From the NCBI GenBank assembly GCA_913061265.1, contig CAJXVS010000003.1, forward strand, positions 124,001-188,000: a stretch of 64,000 nucleotides of DNA. The letters run 5' to 3'. This document shows positions 52,229 through 60,409 of this stretch, in pieces. The notes below the pieces were generated by a model. The model ran no database searches, was not told where the DNA came from, and was given only the letters and a program-made list of their open reading frames with translations. The translations under genes and the position numbers were made by a program. Source of the stretch: an uncultured Halobacteriovorax sp. Its GTDB lineage: Bacteria; Bdellovibrionota; Bacteriovoracia; Bacteriovoracales; Bacteriovoracaceae. Every line of letters starts with the position of its first letter. The first letter of the stretch is position 1.

Positions 52229-53341
52229 TTAGAAGCCTGATGATAAGGTCATAGAAAACCTTCTGTCTTCGACTCCTCTAAAGGAAGATCCTGAAGTATC
52301 AACAGCATAAGTGGTTAGGTCAAACTCTAGCCTACGTGTTCGAAGACCAAGCCCCGCAGACCCAAAACCATCTCCCCAACCAAAACGAACAAAGAAAGTT
52401 CTATTGAGATCAAACTCTGATCCGAAAGTTAATCTTCTAGCAGAAGAGGTTCCGTACTTATCAGAAAAATCTTTATAGTTAACTTCTAAATGCAGCCTTG
52501 TTGTCTTACCGATTTGCGGAGTTAGTGAAAAACCTAGATCAAAGGTTTGCTTTATCTTAGTTGGTCTTCCGAGTCCTCCAGAATGAGAAAATTTTTGAGA
52601 ACCAAGGTTATGAATGGTGGCCGCAAAAGTAGGAAGAAAAGTCACAGGAAAAGTTAACTTCGTTCCAGCCGTAATGACGAAGGCCGTTCCTTTATTTGTA
52701 TCGTTATCACCAAGCTCTAAAGTAACATCTTTGTCTTTAGTGCCAACAGCTTCCTTTCTTCTTATTAAAGCCCCTGTAAAACCAACCTTAAAAACCCCAC
52801 CTAGTAAGGAGAGATTAAAAGCAGCATAAGGTCCATGATCTATTCTTTGAGCATACTCAAAATCACTAGTCGCTGTTTGTATCGTGGCCAATGTTTGTTT
52901 TGAATAGAGATATCCAGCGCTAAAGTAACGGGTCGTAAAATTAGGTAGCATATGAAATCTTGTGTAAGCGAGCTTTCCAAAACTTCCTGGCTTATTTAAA
53001 AGCTCTCTTTGTCCATCTAAGGAAATACTTTTTCCGAAACTTGAAGTGGCATCAAAGAGACCCCCACCAGTTCCGATATTCATCCAGCCGCGGTTTGTTT
53101 CTAAATGAAAGTTTGAAAAGTGAAAGTGCCCATGACGGACAGATCCTAAACCTGCTGGGTTATAAAAAACTGCTGAGCTATCATCAACTCTTGAAATAAA
53201 AGCATTCCCCATTGCAAGGGCGCGCCCAGAAGTGGCGAGTTCAGGAAAGGTGGCATCACTAAACCCAATGGCATGACCATTACTTGAAAAAGTGATGAAA
53301 AAAGCGGTAATCAAAATAGAGAAAATTCTTAGAAGTTTCAC
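52229..53341 (-). CDS. FadL/PorV-like outer-membrane beta-barrel protein
   Basis: About 370 residues from the GTG at 53341 (GTG at 53362 is an alternative; the longest frame from 53434 starts inside a terminator and is rejected). Signal peptide MKLLRIFSILITAFFITFSSNGHA, then the diagnostic GRALAMGNAFISRVDDSSAVFYNPAGLGSVR of the OmpP1/FadL/PorV class, followed by alternating beta-strands and a terminal GF. Exposed on the cell surface or part of an outer-membrane transport system. Its stop is 112 bases from the E1 gene start. Confidence 0.82.
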   Translation of the reverse strand: MKLLRIFSILITAFFITFSSNGHAIGFSDATFPELATSGRALAMGNAFISRVDDSSAVFYNPAGLGSVRHGHFHFSNFHLETNRGWMNIGTGGGLFDATSSFGKSISLDGQRELLNKPGSFGKLAYTRFHMLPNFTTRYFSAGYLYSKQTLATIQTATSDFEYAQRIDHGPYAAFNLSLLGGVFKVGFTGALIRRKEAVGTKDKDVTLELGDNDTNKGTAFVITAGTKLTFPVTFLPTFAATIHNLGSQKFSHSGGLGRPTKIKQTFDLGFSLTPQIGKTTRLHLEVNYKDFSDKYGTSSARRLTFGSEFDLNRTFFVRFGWGDGFGSAGLGLRTRRLEFDLTTYAVDTSGSSFRGVEDRRFSMTLSSGF

Positions 53342-53392
53342 ACTCTTATTATAGTTTTTCACATAGCGAGATAATAGGTTGCAGACTTTGCC

Positions 53393-53422
53393 AAAAAAAA
53401 GCCCGACATTTCTAGTCGGGCT
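53393..53422 (-). terminator. Terminator of the leucine dehydrogenase gene
   Basis: GCCCGAC (53421-53415 on the minus strand), loop, GTCGGGC, then a run of eight T. A 7-bp GC-rich stem, ending 28 bases after the leucine dehydrogenase stop. It also shows that the barrel gene cannot start at 53434. Confidence 0.88.
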
Positions 53423-53450
53423 TATAATAATCACAGCTATTTAGTCAGTT

Positions 53451-54569
53451 TTATCTGAGATGAGCCCCTTTTCTACCTGGAAAACGGTGGCTTCTATTCT
53501 CACCAAGGAACTTACCTTGGATCTTCTTTATAGATTCAATTCTGCTTTCAGCCAGAATATCAGTGGCTTCGTTAACAGGAATATTTTGTTCATCAGAGAT
53601 CTTGAAGATCTTTAAAGTTGTATCAAAGATAGTATCAACCATTCTTGTCGCTTTATCATCTGACCAACCTTCAAATTCAATTGAAACATTCATCAGTCCA
53701 CCAGCATTAATTAAATAATCAGGAGCGTAGAGGATTCCTTTATCTTTTAAGATCTGTCCGTGTCTTGATTCTGAAAGTTGATTATTGGCGGCTCCCGCAA
53801 CGATCTTACACTTAAGGCGGTTGATCGTGTCGTCATTAATAGTCGCTCCAAGAGCACAAGGTGCGTAGATATCACATTCAACATCATAGATTTCTTCAAC
53901 ACCAACAAACTTTGCGTCTGGTACAGCTTCTTTAAAAAGCTCAATATTTTTTTCATTAATATCAGTAAAGATTATCTTAGCTCCACTTTGATAAAGGAGT
54001 TCTCCTAAGTGTCTTCCAACTGATCCAGCACCTTGAAGGGCCACTGTTTTTCCTCTTACAGAACGATCGCCATAAACTTTTACACAAGAAGCTTCAAGTC
54101 CTCTAAAGACTCCACGTGCTGTCCAAGGAGAAGGATCTCCAGAACCACCATGAATCTGTGCAACACCACAAACATTACTTGTCTCTGTAAAGATATGTTC
54201 AATATCTTCAACACCGATGTTCACATCTTCTGCCGTTATATATCTTCCGTTTAATGATTCTAGAAAACGTCCGTAACTTCTAAAAAGAGCTTCAGACTTA
54301 TCTTTAGTAGGGTCCCCAATGATAACTGCTTTTCCGCCCCCAAGATTTAATCCTGAAACCGCAGCTTTATAAGTCATCCCTTTTGATAGACGAAGAACAT
54401 CAGTGATGGCCTCTTCTTCAGAAGCATATTGCCATAGACGAGTTCCACCTAAGGCTGGACCTAGAGTAGTATCGTGGATTGCTACGATGGCCTTTAAATT
54501 ACAACTTGGATCAGAAAAGAAAACGACTTCTTCGTGTCCTTCGCTGTACAACTTTTCGAAAGTTAACAT
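53451..54569 (-). CDS. Leucine/phenylalanine/valine dehydrogenase
   Basis: 372 residues. Deaminates branched-chain amino acids to 2-oxoacids with NAD. HDTTLGPALGGTRLWQYASEEEAITDVLRLSKGMTYKAAVSGLNLGGGKAV is the signature block with catalytic Lys, then the Rossmann motif VALQGAGSVGRHLGELL. The 2-oxoacid product is the substrate of the E1 enzyme at 49945. GAG-rich site before ATG. Confidence 0.93.
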   Translation of the reverse strand: MLTFEKLYSEGHEEVVFFSDPSCNLKAIVAIHDTTLGPALGGTRLWQYASEEEAITDVLRLSKGMTYKAAVSGLNLGGGKAVIIGDPTKDKSEALFRSYGRFLESLNGRYITAEDVNIGVEDIEHIFTETSNVCGVAQIHGGSGDPSPWTARGVFRGLEASCVKVYGDRSVRGKTVALQGAGSVGRHLGELLYQSGAKIIFTDINEKNIELFKEAVPDAKFVGVEEIYDVECDIYAPCALGATINDDTINRLKCKIVAGAANNQLSESRHGQILKDKGILYAPDYLINAGGLMNVSIEFEGWSDDKATRMVDTIFDTTLKIFKISDEQNIPVNEATDILAESRIESIKKIQGKFLGENRSHRFPGRKGAHLR

Positions 54570-54612
54570 TCTTGCTCCTTAATAGTGCTTTGTTTTTTTA
54601 TGTGCCTCAAAT

Positions 54613-54656
54613 AACCTAAGTCATCAAAATAAAAGACTTTTATTGCGCCCTAGGTT
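54613..54656. repeat. Nested inverted repeat between leucine dehydrogenase and ferredoxin
   Basis: AACCTA (54613-54618) with TAGGTT (54651-54656), enclosing ATAAAA-GAC-TTTTAT (54629-54643). In the divergent promoter region, so it may be an operator rather than a terminator. Confidence 0.4.
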
Positions 54657-54696
54657 AGAATTGGTCGAATCTTAAAACTTCAAGGACAAAAACCGT

Positions 54697-55038
54697 ATGC
54701 CCAGCGTGTCATTAGCCCCAGATTTAGAAAAGCCAGAGGAGTATAAGACTCTAGAAGTAGAATTGAGCCAGACTCTCTATGACGAATGTGAAAGGCAAGC
54801 AGTCCCTCTTCCTCATGGGTGCTTAGCCGGCTCCTGTGGTTCCTGCCGCATTGAAGTTGTTGAAGGTGCTGACAACCTTAAGCCCGCCAGTCTTATCGAG
54901 CAAAACACCATAGACGCTCTTAAAGAGGAACTTGTTGAAAGGTATGGAGCGGAGTTCGTGGAAGGAAAAGAAATACGCCTCGCCTGTAGAGCGAGACTTG
55001 TTAAAGATGGTAAAGTTAAGTTTAGACCTTTTAAGTAG
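54697..55038 (+). CDS. Adrenodoxin-type 2Fe-2S ferredoxin
   Basis: 113 residues. Cluster ligands Cys42, Cys47, Cys50 (CLAGSCGSC) and Cys97 (RLACRAR), the CX4CX2C plus distal Cys pattern. AAGGA ten bases before the ATG. A stand-alone electron carrier; no partner oxidase or reductase is adjacent. Convergent with the CorC/HlyC-type gene. Confidence 0.92.
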   Translation: MPSVSLAPDLEKPEEYKTLEVELSQTLYDECERQAVPLPHGCLAGSCGSCRIEVVEGADNLKPASLIEQNTIDALKEELVERYGAEFVEGKEIRLACRARLVKDGKVKFRPFK

Positions 55039-55039
55039 A

Positions 55040-56389
55040 TTAGCTCTCTAGAAGTTTATCTGACTCAGCAGTTTCATCTTCAGCTTCAGTGGCCTCTTTC
55101 TTAGAGAAGATATGCTTTTCGCCATCAACATCTCTAATTCTCATTTGACGAATTTCATAGTCATCAACTTTTGATAGCTCAAAACTCAATCCTTCCCAGA
55201 CAATAATTTGTCCTTCTTCAGGAAAGTTGTTTCCAAGCATATCTAGGATAAATCCAGCAAGTGTCGAATAATTATCATTCAGAGGAATCTTAATATCGTA
55301 ATCGTTATAGAGTTCTCTTAAAGAAGTTGTCCCGTCGACAAAGATACCGTCTTCAAGATCAGCTTCGCTATATTCTTCTAAAACTTCAGCAATTTCTTCA
55401 TCATGCTCATCTTGAATTTCACCAAGGATCTCTTCGATAATATCTTCAAGAGTAATGATCCCTACGATCATACCCGTCTCATCTTTTACCATGGCAAGAT
55501 GAACCTTCTTACGGTTCATATGATCAAAGACGGCTGAGATCTTCATATGTTCATAGACAAAGAAAGGGTCTTTGAGAATGGACTTCATATCAAAGCTTCC
55601 CTTCATCTCACCCCTTACAAAGGCCAAGTCTTTTACATGAAGAAAACCAACGGTATTATCTAGCTCACCCTCGCTAACTGGATAGCGACTGTGACCAGCT
55701 TCTTTAACCATCTCAATAACTTTATGAAAGTCCCAATCAATGCTAATTGCCTTAACTTCAAGTCTAGGAATCATGATGTCTTTAACTTTGATGGTCGGAA
55801 AATCTAGAATATTGTTAAGCATATCGATCTGCTTAGAATCCATTGTGTTTTCTTTTTCTGCTTTATCGAGCATGTACTCAAAATCATTCTTAGTAATAAG
55901 ACGCCCATTGATCTGAGCGTTCTTTCCAAGAACAGTTTCAATCACCCAAACCATGGTGTGGATAATTGGGTATAAAAGAAAGTAACAAAATTGAAGAGTT
56001 CTAATTGTTCCATAAGCTAATTTCTCAGCATGGTTTCTTGCAAATGTTTTTGGAATGATCTCACCAAAGATAAGAATCGCTAAAGTCGTAACACCAACAG
56101 AAATAGTGATGGCATCTTCTGCGAAGTATCTAGCGGCGATGGCCGTGTTCAAAGAAGCGGCTAAGATATTAACAACATTGTTTCCTACGAGGATAGTCGT
56201 TAGAAGCTCATTTGGTTTCTCAACCATAAAAGTAAAGGCCTTCCCTTGGGATCCACCTTTATCAATTAATTGCTTAGCTCTATCGACACCAATCGACATT
56301 AGGACGGCTTCGGAGCCTGAGAAGAAACCAGATCCGAAGAAACAAAAGATCAAAGCAGCAATTTCATAATAGCTAGTTACTGGCTCCAT
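55040..56389 (-). CDS. CNNM/CorC-HlyC-type hemolysin family membrane protein
   Basis: 449 residues: DUF21/CNNM domain of about four helices (1-190; SGSEAVLMSIGVDRA, GNNVVNILAASL), two CBS repeats (about 205-330; IMIPRLEVKAI, ITLEDIIEEILGEIQDEHDEE) and a C-terminal CorC_HlyC (transporter-associated) domain. Members export or sense Mg and other cations. Ends in an acidic Glu-rich tail. Confidence 0.9.
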   Translation of the reverse strand: MEPVTSYYEIAALIFCFFGSGFFSGSEAVLMSIGVDRAKQLIDKGGSQGKAFTFMVEKPNELLTTILVGNNVVNILAASLNTAIAARYFAEDAITISVGVTTLAILIFGEIIPKTFARNHAEKLAYGTIRTLQFCYFLLYPIIHTMVWVIETVLGKNAQINGRLITKNDFEYMLDKAEKENTMDSKQIDMLNNILDFPTIKVKDIMIPRLEVKAISIDWDFHKVIEMVKEAGHSRYPVSEGELDNTVGFLHVKDLAFVRGEMKGSFDMKSILKDPFFVYEHMKISAVFDHMNRKKVHLAMVKDETGMIVGIITLEDIIEEILGEIQDEHDEEIAEVLEEYSEADLEDGIFVDGTTSLRELYNDYDIKIPLNDNYSTLAGFILDMLGNNFPEEGQIIVWEGLSFELSKVDDYEIRQMRIRDVDGEKHIFSKKEATEAEDETAESDKLLES

Positions 56390-56601
56390 GAGAGCCTCGT
56401 AAATTTCGTGAATTTTCTAGGATTATTAACGGGCATTGCAATTATCTGCGAGAGGCCCTTGAATAGCGGAACTTTTATTACGGTCCTACCTTGTGAGGTT
56501 AACATCATGACTAGGTCCAATTTGTTTAAGACCTTAGCGGATGCATCTTATATTTTACTCCTTTTCAGAAGTAAAGTCCAAAGAGCTGTGATTACGATAA
56601 T
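56390..56601. other. 212-base gap without a supported gene
   Basis: A 65-codon plus-strand frame is present but has no ribosome site and no family; nothing else in the gap is supported. It should contain the promoter of the CorC/HlyC-type gene. Confidence 0.6.
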
Positions 56602-57057
56602 TTAGTGGTGCTCTAAGGGCTTCCCTTCGAAGTCATGATCCGAATAAATGATACGATCATTCATCTCGTGATTAAACTGTGGAATCTCTTTTAGATTTGA
56701 AACTCCCCGAAAATTGGTCTGGCACTTATAACAAATCACTACATTTGGGATTCTTCTAAACAGAAAGAGGTCGACTAACCAAAGAACGATTAAGCTAATC
56801 CCATAAGTCCATGGAACAAAGCAGGCCGCGATGACGAACAAAAGAACACCTATCTTGCGGCTAAAATCTTTTTGTTGAAAGAAGTCTTTTCTCTCACAAA
56901 CGGGACAATCACAAAGTTGCCCTTCTGTATGTTCAACATTGAACTTAGTAGGCACGCTATGCTGACAAACATCACAATCAGCCGTCTTAGCTTCAACTGA
57001 AGGATAAATATTTATTCCAGAGCCACAATCAGGGCAGGTAATTTCAACGGTCATCAT
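56602..57057 (-). CDS. Zinc-ribbon membrane protein of unknown function
   Basis: 151 residues. CPDCG and CDVC near the N-terminus form a ribbon, CDCPVC a second, then two helices (about 70-105), then CYKC. Six or more Cys are in CxxC knuckles. Coupled to the membrane protein upstream through ATGATGA overlap. I do not recognise a named family. Confidence 0.65.
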   Translation of the reverse strand: MMTVEITCPDCGSGINIYPSVEAKTADCDVCQHSVPTKFNVEHTEGQLCDCPVCERKDFFQQKDFSRKIGVLLFVIAACFVPWTYGISLIVLWLVDLFLFRRIPNVVICYKCQTNFRGVSNLKEIPQFNHEMNDRIIYSDHDFEGKPLEHH

Positions 57058-57821
57058 AGGAACATCCCAAAACTAAAATACATATATTGTGCGCAGAGCT
57101 CGCCTATAATAACAAAAAAAGTCATGGCGTAAAGCATTCCTGTAGCACTTTGGGTTGAACGTAATTTCACCAACTTCCAGTTAAAGATAGACATGATCCC
57201 AATCACTAAATAACCCCAGCCCACTCTCATAAGAAGCATCATCCAGTTAAAGCTATAACCAGCTCCCTTAGTTGTGCCTTCCACAAAGAAATCAAAGTTA
57301 TTATACGTGAAGTAACCTGCTTGAGTGATCTTAACCGCCAGGATTATAAACAAGATAATATTGGCAATAAGAAGCGGCCTCACTGTAAGCTTTGGAACCA
57401 CCAAGTAGTAGTGACCTAAAAGCATTGAATAAAGGATAATCCCAAGCAAGAAAGTACTCGAGAGAAAATAAAGATAAGTTAACCCGTGATAATTAAAAGT
57501 GATAATTACCAGATAAAGCAAACATATATTTTGAATTAGGTAGAGCAGCCACATAAAGAGGCTTTTTTCGTCTTTGTGAAAGAGCCAAACCAAGACCATG
57601 CAAATCATAGGAATATAATGAAGGTAGGAAGGCAAAATAAAAGGAGATGCGTACCTAAGATATAGGATCGTCGATATGAGTAAGGGCGCCAAGGCCACGG
57701 GCATAATCAATTTAACCAGGCCAACTCCCGTTAACTTTGAATCAGCAATTGGCATAAAAAGACCTAGTCCAAAGGCCATCGTTAACAAAAAGGTTTCTGT
57801 GACCATCAGCACTTCTGCCAT
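57054..57821 (-). CDS. Seven- to eight-helix membrane protein with GHYYLVVP motif
   Basis: 255 residues, hydrophobic throughout. Conserved-looking motifs LGHYYLVVPKL (about 135-145) with several His/Tyr on one helix face, and SATGMLYAMTFFVIIGELCAQY near the C-terminus. Related membrane proteins with GHWYLV motifs occur in acidobacteria and deltaproteobacteria, without assigned function; His residues could bind heme or metal. Overlaps the Nudix gene by 16 bases and the zinc-ribbon gene by four. Confidence 0.6.
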   Translation of the reverse strand: MAEVLMVTETFLLTMAFGLGLFMPIADSKLTGVGLVKLIMPVALAPLLISTILYLRYASPFILPSYLHYIPMICMVLVWLFHKDEKSLFMWLLYLIQNICLLYLVIITFNYHGLTYLYFLSSTFLLGIILYSMLLGHYYLVVPKLTVRPLLIANIILFIILAVKITQAGYFTYNNFDFFVEGTTKGAGYSFNWMMLLMRVGWGYLVIGIMSIFNWKLVKLRSTQSATGMLYAMTFFVIIGELCAQYMYFSFGMFL

Positions 57822-58258
57822 AATCTCTCCACGTGGTTTCCTAAGTATTGTTTTTCTATATACTCGAGAAATAGATCTATAAACTCATGATTCACTTTAG
57901 GAATCTTTCCCTCTAAAAACTGACTTGATTCTCCAAAATGAAACTCAAACCATTCCCCAGAAGAAGAGGGGATTTCATCAAATTTTGAAAAGTGTACATG
58001 AAGTAAGATCGTCTTATCTCCATTCACATAAGAGTGGCGCTTAAAAAGGGGAAGGTATTCTTCAACCCTTACTCCAACTTCTTCATGTACTTCACGCCTA
58101 CCCGCTTCTTCGCTTGATTCACCAGGCTCTATCTTGCCACCTGGGAATTCCATAAGCCCGTTAAGGGGTCCGTTAGAAACCCTCGTTTGCATCCAGAGTT
58201 TTAAGCCCTTAGGTCCTATATCTTTTACAAACATAACAATGGAAACTGGCAAAATCAT
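57806..58258 (-). CDS. Nudix hydrolase (MutT-like)
   Basis: 150 residues. A complete Nudix box GX5EX7REUXEEXGU runs from Gly41 to Val63 (GKIEPGE ... REVHEEVGV). The N-terminal strand FVKDIGPKGLKLWMQTRVS suits a MutT/8-oxo-dGTP diphosphatase or nucleoside-diphosphate hydrolase. First gene of a three-gene operon with the two membrane proteins. Confidence 0.88.
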   Translation of the reverse strand: MILPVSIVMFVKDIGPKGLKLWMQTRVSNGPLNGLMEFPGGKIEPGESSEEAGRREVHEEVGVRVEEYLPLFKRHSYVNGDKTILLHVHFSKFDEIPSSSGEWFEFHFGESSQFLEGKIPKVNHEFIDLFLEYIEKQYLGNHVERLWQKC

Positions 58259-58321
58259 TATGTAGAGCTACCATGAGGTTTTTAAATTGGCCCATTTGAC
58301 ACAATCAGTCTATATAAGCTT

Positions 58322-59308
58322 ATGGAAAACAGATTACCTTTCAAACCAGGATCCCTTCTCTTCGCCCCAATGGAAGGCGTTACTGAAGAGTCTTACCGAA
58401 TAGCGGTTTCAAGAGCTTTCCCTGAATGGGATCTCTTTGCCACAGACTTCCTAAGAGTTCCTTCTCAAGGTCTTTATAAGACTCAAAAGATCCTCTCTCA
58501 CTTTGGTGAGTCTGTTTATCAAAATGAATCCCTTAAAAAGAAGACGACCTTTCAAATCCTCACCTCAGAGAGGGCCAATACCATTCAAACAGTCCAGCTT
58601 ATAGATGCCTTAGGCTTTGAACACCTAGACCTCAACCTTGGTTGTCCATCTAAAAAAGTAAACGCCCATAAAGGTGGCGCCTATCTTTTAAGTGACCTCC
58701 CTGTTCTTAGAAAAATTCTAAAAGATGTGAGATCAAACTTTAGTAAATGCTTCACCGTAAAGATAAGGATCGGTTACCGCGATACCAATAATTTCGAAGA
58801 CCTCCTAAAGCTCTTCGAAGACGAAGGTGTTGAGGCCATAACTATTCACGGCAGAACACGTGACCAACTTTATAGAGGACTTGCTGACTGGAGCTATATA
58901 AAGAAGGCCGTCGAGCTGAGCAATCTTCCTATTATTGGAAATGGTGATGTTTGGAATACGGACGACATCACTAGAATGTTTAAAGAGACAGGTTGTCATT
59001 CAGTTATGGCCGCAAGAGGCGCCCTTAAAACACCTTGGCTGGCTACTTTATATAGAGATTATCAAGATGAATTAAACGAAGCCTTTCTCATGATTGAAAG
59101 AAAGAAGTTTGTAGAAATCTATTTTTACGAATTAGAGAAAGAGTATAGAAGAGAAGGAAAGAAGACTGAAAACATCTTAAAGAGGTTTAAAGCACTAAGC
59201 AGGTATATCTTTGACGATTTTGATGAAGATGGTGTTTTAAGAGATAGCTTCTTGAGGTCTCGTAGCTATAACGAATTCTCAGATAAACTAGGCTCTTTGT
59301 TCTCATAG
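58322..59308 (+). CDS. tRNA-dihydrouridine synthase family protein
   Basis: 328 residues. FMN-dependent reduction of uridines in tRNA. APMEGVTEESYR at the N-terminus, LDLNLGCPSKKVNAHKGGAYLL with the catalytic Cys, VKIRIGYRD, ITIHGRTRDQLYRGLADW and GNGDVWNTDD are family motifs. The DLNLGCPS variant fits the DusC-like branch. Ends within the 3' end of the convergent small membrane protein (43 bases). Confidence 0.9.
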   Translation: MENRLPFKPGSLLFAPMEGVTEESYRIAVSRAFPEWDLFATDFLRVPSQGLYKTQKILSHFGESVYQNESLKKKTTFQILTSERANTIQTVQLIDALGFEHLDLNLGCPSKKVNAHKGGAYLLSDLPVLRKILKDVRSNFSKCFTVKIRIGYRDTNNFEDLLKLFEDEGVEAITIHGRTRDQLYRGLADWSYIKKAVELSNLPIIGNGDVWNTDDITRMFKETGCHSVMAARGALKTPWLATLYRDYQDELNEAFLMIERKKFVEIYFYELEKEYRREGKKTENILKRFKALSRYIFDDFDEDGVLRDSFLRSRSYNEFSDKLGSLFS

Positions 59309-59712
59309 GCCTTCGGGTAATGCCTCTTATTATAATAAAGCCAAGACTCTCCTAAGATTAAACCAAGAAGACATGAAAGGAATATTTCAAATCCCCCTAT
59401 AAGGGAGAGGATAAAGCTAAAAAGAATAGGTCCTAAGATTCGCGAAATAAACTTCAAACTAAACTTAGATTCAAAAAACATTTGTCCTTCGATTTGATCT
59501 TCAAGCCAAAACATTAATCTAAAGAAAGAAAACCTATAGCGAGGTGATCTCACTTTCTCTCGAAGTTCAGGAGTAAGAAGTCCCCAAGGCCAAAGAAAGC
59601 CTAAAGTAAAAAAGACAATCCAGGTAAGCTTTAGGGGTAATAAAAAAGCTGTGATCAGTAATAATAAAAGAAAAGGAAAAACTAGGAGATAGTGCCGTTT
59701 AAGTTCTTTCAC
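59266..59712 (-). CDS. Small polytopic membrane protein of unknown function
   Basis: 148 residues with about four helices (9-25, 28-46, 92-108, 110-124) and a positively charged middle loop (REKVRSPRYRFSFFR). No family recognised. Overlaps the SDR gene by four bases (ATGA). Confidence 0.6.
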   Translation of the reverse strand: MKELKRHYLLVFPFLLLLLITAFLLPLKLTWIVFFTLGFLWPWGLLTPELREKVRSPRYRFSFFRLMFWLEDQIEGQMFFESKFSLKFISRILGPILFSFILSLIGGFEIFLSCLLGLILGESWLYYNKRHYPKAYENKEPSLSENSL

Positions 59713-60407
59713 GGCTCTAATCCACCAGACTCGTGAAGAAAAGTTACATCTGGGAATTGAATATGCGGTGCTGATTTTATGATCATGTCAAAGACCGAAA
59801 TAAAATCATCGAGGTTAAGCATAGAGCCTCTATCATATTCACTAAATTCATCCATGACATCATCCCACATAGGAGTATCAATCGGGCCTGGGAATAGATT
59901 AGTAAAGCGTACTTTTTTAGACTTCCATTCCTCTTTAACTGAATCAACCAATCCCTTTAAAGCAAACTTTGAAGCACAATAAGCGCTTACATTAGGAAAA
60001 CCTTTTTGAGAGGCAACAGAGAGAAGAGTCACAAAATGTGTTTCACTTTCAATGAGAAGGTCATCAATATACTTAAAGACATGAAAGGCACCTAGCACAT
60101 TAGTATCTAGATGATCTCGAAAGGTTTTTGACTCCATTTCAATCAAAGGGCAAGCATCAAAGACCCCAGCGCATTGAACGACTAAGTGAAGCCCGCCGTC
60201 TATCTGCTCAGAGATCTCAGAGAAAAGTTCTCTCACTTCCCCGTCCCTTCTTATATCAATTTCAATGTCTATGTAGTTATCATGATCTAGTGGTGAACCG
60301 GAACGGCTGGCCCCGAACACTGTATACCCTTCTTCTAAAAGGTACTGACAGGCCTCGAAGCCAATTCCAGAAGATGCCCCGGTTACCAGGGCATTTAAGC
60401 TACTCAT
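59709..60407 (-). CDS. Short-chain dehydrogenase/reductase
   Basis: 232 residues. Classical SDR: TGASSGIG (9-16, NAD(P) site), NAG-equivalent CAGVFD, catalytic Ser in SVASQKG and YCASK (Tyr/Lys). PGPIDTPMW follows the usual loop. Substrate not deducible. Two bases from the rny gene, in the 64000-59266 leftward gene row. Confidence 0.88.
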   Translation of the reverse strand: MSSLNALVTGASSGIGFEACQYLLEEGYTVFGASRSGSPLDHDNYIDIEIDIRRDGEVRELFSEISEQIDGGLHLVVQCAGVFDACPLIEMESKTFRDHLDTNVLGAFHVFKYIDDLLIESETHFVTLLSVASQKGFPNVSAYCASKFALKGLVDSVKEEWKSKKVRFTNLFPGPIDTPMWDDVMDEFSEYDRGSMLNLDDFISVFDMIIKSAPHIQFPDVTFLHESGGLEP

Positions 60408-60409
60408 AT

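Noticed and set aside
53362-53434. N-terminal extension of the outer-membrane barrel gene
   Set aside because: It starts inside the leucine dehydrogenase terminator and puts 31 residues before a good signal peptide.
56408-56605. 65-codon plus-strand frame in the gap 56390-56601
   Set aside because: No ribosome site and no recognisable family.
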